NCBI GenBank assembly: GCA_020635455.1
Contig: JACJZT010000005.1
Span: 124,001 to 188,000, forward strand
Origin: Flavobacteriales bacterium
GTDB lineage: Bacteria > Bacteroidota > Bacteroidia > NS11-12g > UBA9320
Direction: 5' to 3'
Length of the DNA stretch: 64,000 nucleotides
How positions within the stretch are numbered: position 1 is the stretch's first letter; each line of letters begins with the position of its first letter. The notes beneath the pieces were generated by a model, which was given only the letters and a program-made list of their open reading frames with translations, was not told where the DNA came from and ran no database searches. Positions 34,733 through 42,865 of the stretch are shown here, one piece after another. Both the position numbers and the translations under genes were made by a program.

Positions 34733-35964
34733 CTTGCAATCCTCGTCATTACCGGGTGATTATCCTGAAATGCCTGAGGAGTGATATACGGAATATTCTT
34801 TTCGGCAATATCGATCAGATAAACAATAAAACTTCTAAGTAGGATTACTGCAAACGGAACCTGTTCAATTAACATTGAATACAAACTTACCGGATTGAAG
34901 GAAATATCACCAACTTTATCGTGATTTAAATCGTAACCTTCATACTTGTCCCAATAATTGAAATCAAAGCTGTTTAGTTCAAGCTGACCATTGGTTGATG
35001 CATCGAAAGTATTTCCCGAGAAATTATTATGATAAAAAGTGTCCTGAATGCAATTCGCCCAGATTTTTAAGGCAAATCCATTCATGGTAAAATCATTGTT
35101 ATTAAAATTAATTCGAGAAGAACCTTCCATGGTAATACCAACCGTATTGTTGTAAAATGAATTATTATGGATCTTACTGTCTTTAATGTCTTTTAACAAT
35201 AAACCATAGGATGCGTCTCCCCAGTTTTCTTCGAATCTGTTTGATATCATGCTTACATTTTTAGTGTACATAACAGCAACCCCGGTTCCATTATTTCTGA
35301 AAATATTTTTTTCATAAACATCATCATCCGAAAACATAAAATGCAGACCATATCTAAAATTTTTTTCGGAAAGATTGTTCTCGATTCTGCAATGTTTTGC
35401 AAATTCAAAGTATACTCCATCCCGATGACCTGATAAATGGTTACCTCGGATAAGAATACTATCGCATTTCCAAAGATGTATGCCGTTTCCGGAATTACTT
35501 TGTCCACCATTCTTTCCTTTGCTGGAATTATCAATTATTTGTACGTTTCTGGAATCACTGATGTAAATCCCAAAGAACATTTCTGATAGATCGCAATTGT
35601 GGATTCTTATATGTTTAGACTTTTGAATTCTGATTCCCGCAAAGTCTTTCAAATTGCCGGTTGCAGAGTTAATAAGTTTAAAACCTGAAACGGTAACATG
35701 ATTTGATTGGATAATTAAGATATCGTCCTTATTAAAACCGTTAAGTAAAACTTCACCTACCCCTATCAAAGTAAGGGGTTTATTGACAAAAGTATTCACT
35801 GAACTGTACATTCCGCTACTTACTAGTATGGTATCAAAGGGTTTACTAAATCGAATTGCATCCTTTAAGGTTTGAAAATTGCCATTTTTGTCTACCCGGA
35901 TCGTATTTCCATTAGTTACAATAGTCAATGAGACCATAAATAAGATCAATAAAATTCTATTCAT
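34729..35964 (-). CDS. nosD: NosD: periplasmic copper/sulfur-site maturation protein
   Basis: The ~411-residue protein has a signal peptide (MNRILLILFMVSLTIVTNGN) and a right-handed parallel beta-helix of repeated NosD/CASH units (for example NDILIIQSNHVTVSGFKLIN, FRYGLHFMFSDDDVYEKNIF, NSFYNNTVGITMEGSSRINF). It ends in a C-terminal hydrophobic segment (VPFAVILLRSFIVYLIDIAE). NosD delivers copper or a sulfur donor to apo-NosZ. Start placed at 35964 rather than 35985 to keep the signal peptide at the N-terminus; either overlaps nosL. Confidence 0.93.
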   Translation of the reverse strand: MNRILLILFMVSLTIVTNGNTIRVDKNGNFQTLKDAIRFSKPFDTILVSSGMYSSVNTFVNKPLTLIGVGEVLLNGFNKDDILIIQSNHVTVSGFKLINSATGNLKDFAGIRIQKSKHIRIHNCDLSEMFFGIYISDSRNVQIIDNSSKGKNGGQSNSGNGIHLWKCDSILIRGNHLSGHRDGVYFEFAKHCRIENNLSEKNFRYGLHFMFSDDDVYEKNIFRNNGTGVAVMYTKNVSMISNRFEENWGDASYGLLLKDIKDSKIHNNSFYNNTVGITMEGSSRINFNNNDFTMNGFALKIWANCIQDTFYHNNFSGNTFDASTNGQLELNSFDFNYWDKYEGYDLNHDKVGDISFNPVSLYSMLIEQVPFAVILLRSFIVYLIDIAEKNIPYITPQAFQDNHPVMTRIAR

Positions 35965-36385
35965 TTGATATTTTCTTAAACTCATTCCAATCTAATTTTT
36001 CAGCCTTAAATTTTGATAAAAGCTCATTAGCTTCCTGATCAGTGCTTACCGACAATAATTTTCCTCCCATAGGACTTTTGATAGAACCACCGAACAAAAA
36101 AAAGGACTCTTCAGCATTGATAAGATTTCCAGGTTTAGAATAATTGACGGTATAAAATTCAACGGGTTTAAATTTAGAATCATCCGTTAAAAACCTTAAA
36201 AGACATTCGTCAGAGTCAAATTTAATCATCTTACCTTTACTGTTTACCAGCAGTGCCCCAAAATGCTTGTCCATAATGATCATCATACAATGAAAACACT
36301 GATCGTGGCCAAATTCGATATGGGGCTTGGTTTTTGTACAGGAATGAAAAAATAAGCTAGTTAAAATCAAAATTACCAATCTCAT
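35957..36385 (-). CDS. nosL: NosL: copper chaperone lipoprotein
   Basis: The 142-residue lipoprotein has a short signal with HSC as lipobox (residues 14-16) and the copper-binding CFHCMMIIMDKHFGALLVNS (CxxCxM). It closes with FFLFGGSIKSPMGGKLLSVS. NosL carries Cu(I) to NosZ in the periplasm. It overlaps the upstream membrane-protein gene by four bases and nosD by eight or more. Confidence 0.93.
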   Translation of the reverse strand: MRLVILILTSLFFHSCTKTKPHIEFGHDQCFHCMMIIMDKHFGALLVNSKGKMIKFDSDECLLRFLTDDSKFKPVEFYTVNYSKPGNLINAEESFFLFGGSIKSPMGGKLLSVSTDQEANELLSKFKAEKLDWNEFKKISNE

Positions 36386-36975
36386 GCTATCTTCTCCTTT
36401 CGTAAATATTGTTCATAAAAGAGAACGAATACAATAATAAAGGCAGGTACTATTATAAGTAATCCTCCAATGTCCGGAAAAGATCCTGCCAAAAAATTCA
36501 AAAGTTGCTTCCACCCAAATAATGGAGGTTGGTACACCATCCCCGGTATTTTAATGGCAGCATGCGGATCGAGATTATGACCATATTCGTATTCCCACTG
36601 CCAGAAATCATATACCCCCCAAACCCCACAAAGGATCAAATACAAAGAATTAATCCATAAAAACAATCGTTTTCGTATTATAAATACAAGAATGGATAGC
36701 GCTGCCATAGCATAAATCATGTATGGCATATACTTAAATTCAGAAAAATATTCTTCCTTTATCAACCCCATTCCAATGTAATGATTCAGACCGTTTATTT
36801 TGTCAACATCTCCACCAAGTTTATGACTCCAGATTTCCAGTTTTAAACCTTCCGGATACTGTGGTGCCTCTAATTGAATTTGCCAGACCGGTAAAAAATT
36901 GGACGGTATCATACTTAAACCGCATATTAGTACTACCCAGGCCGAAAATTTGTGTATTGACTTCATTTTTAACAT
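36382..36975 (-). CDS. nos-cluster membrane protein of unknown function
   Basis: This 197-residue protein has five probable membrane segments (for example FSAWVVLICGLSMIPSNFLP, YMIYAMAALSILVFIIRKRL, NSLYLILCGVWGVYDFWQWE, DIGGLLIIVPAFIIVFVLFY). The loop between segments one and two carries YPEGLKLEIWSHKLGGDVDK and NGLNHYIGMG, with a conserved-looking His. Proteins of this type recur between nosZ and nosL in Bacteroidota clusters, so a maturation or electron-supply role is likely, but the biochemistry is unknown. It overlaps nosL by four bases. The start at 36966 is also possible. Confidence 0.7.
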   Translation of the reverse strand: MLKMKSIHKFSAWVVLICGLSMIPSNFLPVWQIQLEAPQYPEGLKLEIWSHKLGGDVDKINGLNHYIGMGLIKEEYFSEFKYMPYMIYAMAALSILVFIIRKRLFLWINSLYLILCGVWGVYDFWQWEYEYGHNLDPHAAIKIPGMVYQPPLFGWKQLLNFLAGSFPDIGGLLIIVPAFIIVFVLFYEQYLRKEKIA

Positions 36976-37078
36976 CTTTTTATACGTGGAAATTATCTCT
37001 GTAATAATTCAGCTCACTTTAAAAATATAATAAAAAAAGGAAGGGTAAAATTTCCCTTCCTTTTATACCAAACCGGGA

Positions 37079-39052
37079 TTAATTGGTTTCTTCTCCGGTT
37101 GAAAACTTTATGGGTGTTGCTGAACCACTTGGCGAAACTCTCACGTATCCCTGCATTTCCTGATGAAGTGCCGAGCAAAAATCTGTACAGTAAAAAGGGA
37201 AAATACCCACTCTGTCAGGAGTCCATTTATACGTTTGTGTTTCACCTGGCATAATCAAAAGCTCTGCATTTGAAGCACCTTTAATCGTAAATCCATGAGG
37301 AACATCCCAATCCTGTTCAAGGTTGGTAACGTGGAAATAAACTACGTCACCAAGTTTTACGCCTTCAATGTTATCAGGAACAAAGTGAGAACGCATGGAT
37401 GTCATATAAATATGAATGTTAATTCCCTCCCGAACCACTTTTGCATCTTTTTCGAGTTTGGTTACATATTTATGATTGTTTTCACTTAGCTTGTAAAAAC
37501 GTTTTTCATTCTTTACAATTTTTTCAGCAGCACAAGCCTGTGCATAATGGGGTTCACCTACGGTTGGGAAATCAAGAAGGAGTTTCATTTTATCGCCTGA
37601 AATGTCATAAAGCTGCGCGGACTGGGTTAGTTCAGGCCCGGTTGGTAAATAACGATCTTTGGTGATTTTGTTTAAGGCAATTACGTATTTACCTAATGGG
37701 TTTATACAATCGCCTTCAGGAACACATAAATGTCCAATTGAGTAATAGGTAGGTACACGATCAAGAATTTCCTGAGTTTCAACCTTCCATTTTACAATTT
37801 CAGAGGAAACAAAGAATGAAGTATATGCATTTCCTTTTCCGTCAAACTCGGTGTGCAAGGGCCCTAAACCTGGTTTTTCAACCTCGCCTTTAAGCGCCGA
37901 TTCGTATTTGATTACGGGTATACCGTCAAAATTTCCTTCATAATCTTTAGATTCAATAGCTTTAAGGATTTTGGAAAACGAATATACCGGAACAACTGCT
38001 GCAAGTTTTCCTGAAGCTGCAATGTATTCCCCTGTTGGATCCACATCACAACCATGAGGAGATTTAGGGCAAGGAATATAATAACATATACCGGGCAGAT
38101 CCTTCACATCAAGAACATTTACGGTATTGACCATTTCAGAAATGGTATTCTGGGTATTTTCATCCCAATAATTATGGGCATATTTAACCGGCATGGTAGA
38201 AGCTTTACCGGCTGACAAGTATTCTTCCGCCTTTTTCCAGTTAACGGCCATAATAAAGTCCTTGTCACGCTGACTCGCACCAACTTCCAGTAAGGTATGT
38301 GCTTTTTCCGTATTATAACAACTTAAAAATACCCATCCATGACTTTTTGCTTTTCCGGCTCTTGACAGGTCATAATCGACCCCCGGAACAAGTAACTGAA
38401 AACTAAGATTCATGCGACCTGATTTTGGATCCACCTTTACAAAGGATACTGTACCTTTAAATTTATCCTTATACTCTGCAATCGGGGCTTCGCCGTCTTT
38501 GTCGTATGGAACTGAAAATCTTGAAGCACCCACAACATACTCAGTATTCTGAGTTAAAAACGGTGATGCATGATTACCACCGCAGTTTGGAAGTTCTATA
38601 ATTTCTTCCGTTCTGAATGTTGACAAACTAGAGCGTGCTATTCTCGGCGTGTTGTTTGCGTTAATAAAAATCCAACGACCGTCGGCATTACCATCCGTTT
38701 TTGATAGCTGGGGATGATGACTGTCATCCCATGGAACCCAACCATGAGAAGTATTTAACATTCCCTTTGTTTCTTCAGAAAATCCATAACCAGTTTGAGG
38801 GTCAGCACTAAAAACTCCCATTTCCTTCAAGAGCCTTCCCGAGGGTAAGCCATACACTCCTATCTGCCCACTGAATCCTCCGGAAGTAAACAAATAGAGT
38901 TCATCTTTTTTACCGGGAGCTACATATACTTTTTCAGCTGCATTTCCAGAAATGGCTGAATCCACTTTTTTTGGTTTGCAGCCAAACATGAAATAAGCAA
39001 TTGTAATTACTCCTGTAATGGTTAGTACACTTTTAAAAATTTTTTTATTCAT
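37079..39052 (-). CDS. nosZ: Nitrous oxide reductase, clade II (Sec-type lipoprotein)
   Basis: The 657-residue enzyme reduces N2O to N2 in the periplasm. Its N-terminus has a lipobox-like MFGC and no twin-arginine motif, the mark of clade II NosZ. The seven CuZ His ligands are visible in DDSHHPQ, GGNHAS, CPKSPHGCDVDP, GPLHTEFD, SIGHLC and GEPHYAQ. The C-terminal cupredoxin has the CuA ligands in PFYCTDFCSALHQEMQGY with an upstream HGFTIKG. It is complete and follows the cytochrome c gene by 28 bp. Confidence 0.97.
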   Translation of the reverse strand: MNKKIFKSVLTITGVITIAYFMFGCKPKKVDSAISGNAAEKVYVAPGKKDELYLFTSGGFSGQIGVYGLPSGRLLKEMGVFSADPQTGYGFSEETKGMLNTSHGWVPWDDSHHPQLSKTDGNADGRWIFINANNTPRIARSSLSTFRTEEIIELPNCGGNHASPFLTQNTEYVVGASRFSVPYDKDGEAPIAEYKDKFKGTVSFVKVDPKSGRMNLSFQLLVPGVDYDLSRAGKAKSHGWVFLSCYNTEKAHTLLEVGASQRDKDFIMAVNWKKAEEYLSAGKASTMPVKYAHNYWDENTQNTISEMVNTVNVLDVKDLPGICYYIPCPKSPHGCDVDPTGEYIAASGKLAAVVPVYSFSKILKAIESKDYEGNFDGIPVIKYESALKGEVEKPGLGPLHTEFDGKGNAYTSFFVSSEIVKWKVETQEILDRVPTYYSIGHLCVPEGDCINPLGKYVIALNKITKDRYLPTGPELTQSAQLYDISGDKMKLLLDFPTVGEPHYAQACAAEKIVKNEKRFYKLSENNHKYVTKLEKDAKVVREGINIHIYMTSMRSHFVPDNIEGVKLGDVVYFHVTNLEQDWDVPHGFTIKGASNAELLIMPGETQTYKWTPDRVGIFPFYCTDFCSALHQEMQGYVRVSPSGSATPIKFSTGEETN

Positions 39053-39080
39053 GATATTAAAGATTAGTTTCGTTTAAGAT

Positions 39081-39560
39081 TTAATTACCTGCACCATCGA
39101 CCATTCTAAGGTATTCGTAGATAGCCTTAGCATCGGCATCATTCACATCCTGAAAGGTCATTTGTGTCAAATGTTCTGCCAGTAAATCCTTGGCTGTAGG
39201 ATCCTTTTGCGTCATTTCTACAGGATTAGTAATCATATTTAAGATCCATGCAGCTTTTCTTCTTTTGGTTATGCCCAATAAACCCGGACCTACAACTTTT
39301 TGATCGGTTATTTTATGACAGGCCAAACATTTGGCATCAAAAACAACTTTCCCCTTTTGAGCCAAATCCGCATTATATTCGGCTTCCACAAAATCTTTGT
39401 AATTTCCAATTCCCAAGCCATCATCGACCGGTTCGTCTTCAATCATACTTTGAGGCTGCTGGCCACTTTCCCCGTTCGTTTCATTTGCGCTTTTCTGACC
39501 ACATGAAGCAATAGCCAGAATAAGAACGAATGTGGAGATTTGATCAATTAATTTTTTCAT
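39081..39560 (-). CDS. Cytochrome c lipoprotein of the nos cluster
   Basis: The 159-residue protein starts MKKLIDQISTFVLILAIASC with a lipobox Cys, an acidic linker and then one haem-binding CLACH motif (CxxCH, about residue 80) with KITDQKVVGPGLLGITKRRK. A later Met near TQMTFQD may be the axial ligand. It is likely the electron donor to NosZ, as in other clade II clusters without NosR. The first gene of the nosZ transcript, it has a perfect TACCTTTG box upstream and operators beyond it. Confidence 0.9.
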   Translation of the reverse strand: MKKLIDQISTFVLILAIASCGQKSANETNGESGQQPQSMIEDEPVDDGLGIGNYKDFVEAEYNADLAQKGKVVFDAKCLACHKITDQKVVGPGLLGITKRRKAAWILNMITNPVEMTQKDPTAKDLLAEHLTQMTFQDVNDADAKAIYEYLRMVDGAGN

Positions 39561-39580
39561 ATTCTTTAAATTATCGGACT

Positions 39581-39588
39581 CAAAGGTA
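39581..39588 (-). promoter_or_regulatory. -7 promoter box for the cytochrome c-nosZ operon
   Basis: The reverse strand reads TACCTTTG, a perfect TAnnTTTG, 20 bp before the cytochrome c ATG. Confidence 0.6.
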
Positions 39589-39618
39589 TGTCTGCATCTT
39601 ATCTATGAAAGTGATATC

Positions 39619-39646
39619 TATCAGTGAATCAACTGATAAAAATCAA
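39619..39646 (-). promoter_or_regulatory. Overlapping inverted repeats upstream of nosZ (FNR-like box and second palindrome)
   Basis: On the reverse strand, TTGATTTTTATCAG matches the FNR/CRP-type box TTGAT-N4-ATCAA at 9 of 10 conserved positions (39633-39646). The overlapping TATCAGT-N6-ACTGATA at 39619-39638 is a perfect inverted repeat. They lie about 50-60 bp upstream of the expected transcription start. An Rrf2-type regulator gene is directly upstream, and no FNR-type regulator gene is in this window. Confidence 0.55.
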
Positions 39647-39720
39647 TAAAGGACTTTATTGTCTTTTATTAATGCGTATTTGTTAAATGAATTTCAGCAA
39701 TGGAAGCTTTGTTTGATAAA

Positions 39721-40158
39721 TCAATTTACCAAGTACACTTCGTTTGAAAGAATTTTCTTTGAAAGTTCTTCTATACTTTGTGAACCCAGTAAATTTCTTA
39801 TTGCTTTTCTGCAATCAAGTATTTCAAAATGCATTGGACAAGGTCTGGAGGATGAACAGTTTTTAAGCCCCAAAGCACATGTATTTAATGACTCTTTACC
39901 GTCAATGGCATTCACAATATCCAATATAAAAATTGACTTTCGTTTACGTCCAATATAAAAACCACCTCCCGGCCCTTTAGCTGAACGAATGAGACCACGT
40001 TGAGAAAGCTTCTGAAGAATTTTAGCGGTAAAACTTACCGGTGATTTTATTTCCCGGGCTATTTCCGGAATTCCAATTTTAGCAAAACGATCTTGTTTGG
40101 TGTACAAATACAAAACCGCCTTTATTGCATATTCGCATGTTTTTGAAAAAATTTCCAT
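39721..40158 (-). CDS. Rrf2-family regulator with three Cys (NsrR/IscR type)
   Basis: The 145-residue protein has the Rrf2 winged helix (MEIFSKTCEYAIKAVLYLYT, the recognition part SPVSFTAKILQKLSQRGLIR and GPGGGFYIGR). Three Cys at 94, 101 and 107 fit an iron-sulfur cluster ligand set (spacing C-x6-C-x5-C). NsrR-type proteins sense nitric oxide, a denitrification intermediate, and repress target promoters. It sits directly upstream of the cytochrome c-nosZ genes on the same strand, and the palindrome between them is a likely target. NsrR versus another Rrf2 member cannot be decided from the sequence. Confidence 0.88.
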   Translation of the reverse strand: MEIFSKTCEYAIKAVLYLYTKQDRFAKIGIPEIAREIKSPVSFTAKILQKLSQRGLIRSAKGPGGGFYIGRKRKSIFILDIVNAIDGKESLNTCALGLKNCSSSRPCPMHFEILDCRKAIRNLLGSQSIEELSKKILSNEVYLVN

Positions 40159-40235
40159 TTAGAATTTTCAAAATAATTAAAACCCAATGAAAAGTATTAA
40201 AGTATTTTCAAAAAAAAACACATTCCCTCTGACAC

Positions 40236-40685
40236 TTATATTATAAAGGCTGTATTGATCTCCTCCAAAATAGAATTTATATATTTTAAAGATCTTCTAC
40301 ATGCCTCGATTCCTCCCTTTTTAAATTTTGGAATTTCTTTTTCAATTTTGGCAACTTTTTTAAAAAAAATTGCCCCGGCTTCTTTTTCCAACAGGGAATA
40401 TTTCTTTATTCGTTCTACGTGCATTTCTAATAAATATCCAAATTCTTCGTATGCCTTCTTACTTTCATACTTTTTAGAATTCAAACGAGTAAAATTATCT
40501 ACTGTATTATACAAAATGCGTAATTCTTCACTAGAAGAATTATCCAGTGTCCATTTTCCATTTTCCATTTCAGAAATAAAATCCCGGCTAGGTGAATCCT
40601 CTTCTTTTTCTCCTGCAGACATAGTGGTACAAGAATTACAAATTGAAAGAATTATAAACACCAAAAATCTGAACTTACGATTCAT
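40236..40685 (-). CDS. Small lipoprotein of unknown function
   Basis: The 149-residue protein has a signal peptide with lipobox SICNSC (residues about 13-18), a Ser/Glu-rich linker, and a helical domain rich in Lys/Glu (FKKVAKIEKEIPKFKKGGIE). I do not recognise the family. It lies between the nos regulator and the fasciclin lipoprotein, on the same strand as the regulator but 77 bp upstream of it, so it may be part of the same accessory block. Confidence 0.6.
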   Translation of the reverse strand: MNRKFRFLVFIILSICNSCTTMSAGEKEEDSPSRDFISEMENGKWTLDNSSSEELRILYNTVDNFTRLNSKKYESKKAYEEFGYLLEMHVERIKKYSLLEKEAGAIFFKKVAKIEKEIPKFKKGGIEACRRSLKYINSILEEINTAFII

Positions 40686-40847
40686 ATATATTTATTTTAT
40701 AAAAGACACAAAGCTCTTTTATTATTATTTAAAAAAACGTGACAAATATTAGCCTTCAGACATGACATTCATCATTTTCTTTATTATTTATCCAAATTAA
40801 TTTTGTCCAGAACTTATAAAATAATTCAACCTTAAAAGAATGAAACT

Positions 40848-41405
40848 ATGGTAAAAAAAATCACAATTCTTGCCCTCGCCCTCACAATTTATTTTGGACT
40901 AAATTCCTGCAATGAATCATCAAATGTAAACGAAAGCAGTTCTTCAGAAGAAACTGAAAGTCTAACCGGCCAATCCGGCGTACAGGATGATGAATCGCAA
41001 AAGGATGTTGTTAAAATAGCAGTTGGTTCAAAAGACCATTCAACCTTGGTGGCCGCCGTACAAGCTGCCGAATACGTTGACGTATTGGCCAATGCCGGCC
41101 CTTTCACTGTATTCGCTCCAACCAATCAGGCTTTCGATAATTTACCGGCAGGTACGGTTGAGGGTTTACTAAAACCTGAGAAAAAAGCCGATCTGAGAAA
41201 CATTTTGGAATACCATGTTTATGTTGGTGTTATTAAAACGGAAAGTATGAAGGATGGTCAGGTATTAAATCAGGCCAATCTGGGAAATGTAACCCTGGGG
41301 GTTAAAGATGGAAAATATACGGTTAATGGAGCCAATATAGTAGCGTCCATACCAGCTTCTAACGGTATTGTTCATGTGATAGATGCAGTTTTATTGCCCA
41401 AATAA
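40848..41405 (+). CDS. Fasciclin-domain lipoprotein
   Basis: The 185-residue protein has a signal peptide with lipobox LNSC (residues about 18-21), a Ser/Glu-rich linker, and one fasciclin (FAS1) domain: DHSTLVAAVQAAEYVDVLAN, GPFTVFAPTNQAFDNLPAGT, the conserved YHVYVGVI and a closing IPASNGIVHVIDAVLLPK. FAS1 domains mediate adhesion or cell-surface interactions. Related lipoproteins are sometimes linked to anaerobic respiration clusters, but the link is unproven. A terminator follows. Confidence 0.88.
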   Translation: MVKKITILALALTIYFGLNSCNESSNVNESSSSEETESLTGQSGVQDDESQKDVVKIAVGSKDHSTLVAAVQAAEYVDVLANAGPFTVFAPTNQAFDNLPAGTVEGLLKPEKKADLRNILEYHVYVGVIKTESMKDGQVLNQANLGNVTLGVKDGKYTVNGANIVASIPASNGIVHVIDAVLLPK

Positions 41406-41429
41406 TTTTAGTACTATTCAGTTAAACAG

Positions 41430-41452
41430 AACCCTCCCCGGAGGGTTTTTTT
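41430..41452 (+). terminator. Rho-independent terminator after the fasciclin gene
   Basis: AACCCTCC pairs perfectly with GGAGGGTT over a two-base loop, followed by T-rich sequence with a short TTATGGTTTT direct repeat. Confidence 0.85.
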
Positions 41453-41643
41453 ATGGTTTTTTATGGTTTTTTATCACGCACGGACAATGTAAAAACATTT
41501 TAACCCGATAATCGATATTAACGTTATGCACCATCTTTTTTCATGTGCAATGTTTTTTCTAAGAACCATTTATTCTACTTTTTTAATTTTTATATCTAAC
41601 ATTGAACCATCCTATTAGGAGTTGATTTTTTATTTTCCAACAA

Positions 41644-42849
41644 TTGAAAAAGAAACTGATACTTGCCGGTGTTCTGATCCTGTGCCTGATGAAATCCAAA
41701 GCACAGGTAAAAGACAGTAGTTTTAGAAAAAGTACGGTCAAAAAAACAGAAATCGATCTGGTGTACAACCAATATTTTCAGGATGGGCACAATTCAGCCG
41801 TAACCGGAGGTTCAGGTACTGAAAAACTCACCGTTTACAGTCCATTTTTCTCCATAAAACACAGTGCTAAAAATGGTACCGTTCAGTTTAAAGGCGGAGC
41901 AGATGTGATAAGTTCCGCATCCACGGATAACATCGATTTTGTGGTTTCATCCGCTTCACGAAGAGATATGCGGACCTACGCAAATCTTAATTTTGGAAAA
42001 GTGTTTCTGAACGAGCGTTTACAGGTAAATGCAGGTACCGGATTTTCTGTTGAATCGGACTATACTTCCATACCCTTTGAACTTTCAGCAGGACTGCTAA
42101 GCAAAAACAAAATGAGAACCCTGAACCTTACTTTTCAGATGTATTCGGATGATCTGCGATGGGGAAGATTGAACAGCGATCTTCGCAAACCGACCAAGCT
42201 TATTTACCCCCAGGAATTGAGGAACAAAGAATGGTTTGATACCTATAAACGAAAATCTTATAATGTAAAGCTTTCCATCAGGCAGGTTATCAATAAAAGA
42301 AATATTTTAGGTATCTATCCCGAGATCAGTATTCAGGAAGGCCTGCTATCTACACCGTTTCACAGAGTATATTTTAATAACGGAGATCTGAAAGTTGAAA
42401 ATCTACCTGACCAAAGAATCAAAGGCATTTTCGGGATACAGTTGAATAGTTTTGTAGGAAAAAAAACCATTCTTAAAAACAAACTGGAGTATTATACCGA
42501 TGATTTTGGTATTCGAAACCTTGCATTTGACCATGAAACCTCTTTCAAAATTCGTCCGGTATTGATCCTTTCTCCAAATTTCAGACTGAGCTTTCAAAAA
42601 GGCAGCCGGTATTTTGCACCTAAAGACCAACATTCGGTATCCGAAATGTATTACACTTCAGATTATGATCTGTCAGACTTTCAAACCACTCAGGTGGGAC
42701 TTTCAGGAAGGTTTATTGCAGGTAAAAACTTAAGCAGGCATTTTTCATGGAACGACGTTAAACTGGCCTATGCCTTTTATCACCGCTCGAACGGCTTGAA
42801 TGCCCACATCCTCAGTCTGGTTTTTAAAGGAGTTCGATACAATAAGTAA
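41644..42849 (+). CDS. DUF3570 outer-membrane protein
   Basis: The 401-residue protein (TTG start) has a signal peptide (KKLILAGVLILCLMKSKAQV) and the DUF3570 signature near residue 40 (YNQYFQDGHNSAVTGGSGTE), then barrel-type strands to the end (HILSLVFKGVRYNK). DUF3570 genes are normally adjacent to DUF4266 and the thioredoxin/apbE pair; here they are separated by the nos block. Its function is unknown. Because no partner gene is next to it, an insertion into an older operon is the simplest explanation. Confidence 0.8.
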   Translation: MKKKLILAGVLILCLMKSKAQVKDSSFRKSTVKKTEIDLVYNQYFQDGHNSAVTGGSGTEKLTVYSPFFSIKHSAKNGTVQFKGGADVISSASTDNIDFVVSSASRRDMRTYANLNFGKVFLNERLQVNAGTGFSVESDYTSIPFELSAGLLSKNKMRTLNLTFQMYSDDLRWGRLNSDLRKPTKLIYPQELRNKEWFDTYKRKSYNVKLSIRQVINKRNILGIYPEISIQEGLLSTPFHRVYFNNGDLKVENLPDQRIKGIFGIQLNSFVGKKTILKNKLEYYTDDFGIRNLAFDHETSFKIRPVLILSPNFRLSFQKGSRYFAPKDQHSVSEMYYTSDYDLSDFQTTQVGLSGRFIAGKNLSRHFSWNDVKLAYAFYHRSNGLNAHILSLVFKGVRYNK

Positions 42850-42865
42850 GTATTTCAGAAAATAC

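Noticed and set aside
41450..41475. Short TTATGGTTTTTT direct repeat after a terminator
   Set aside because: Low complexity and short; no evidence of function beyond the terminator tail.
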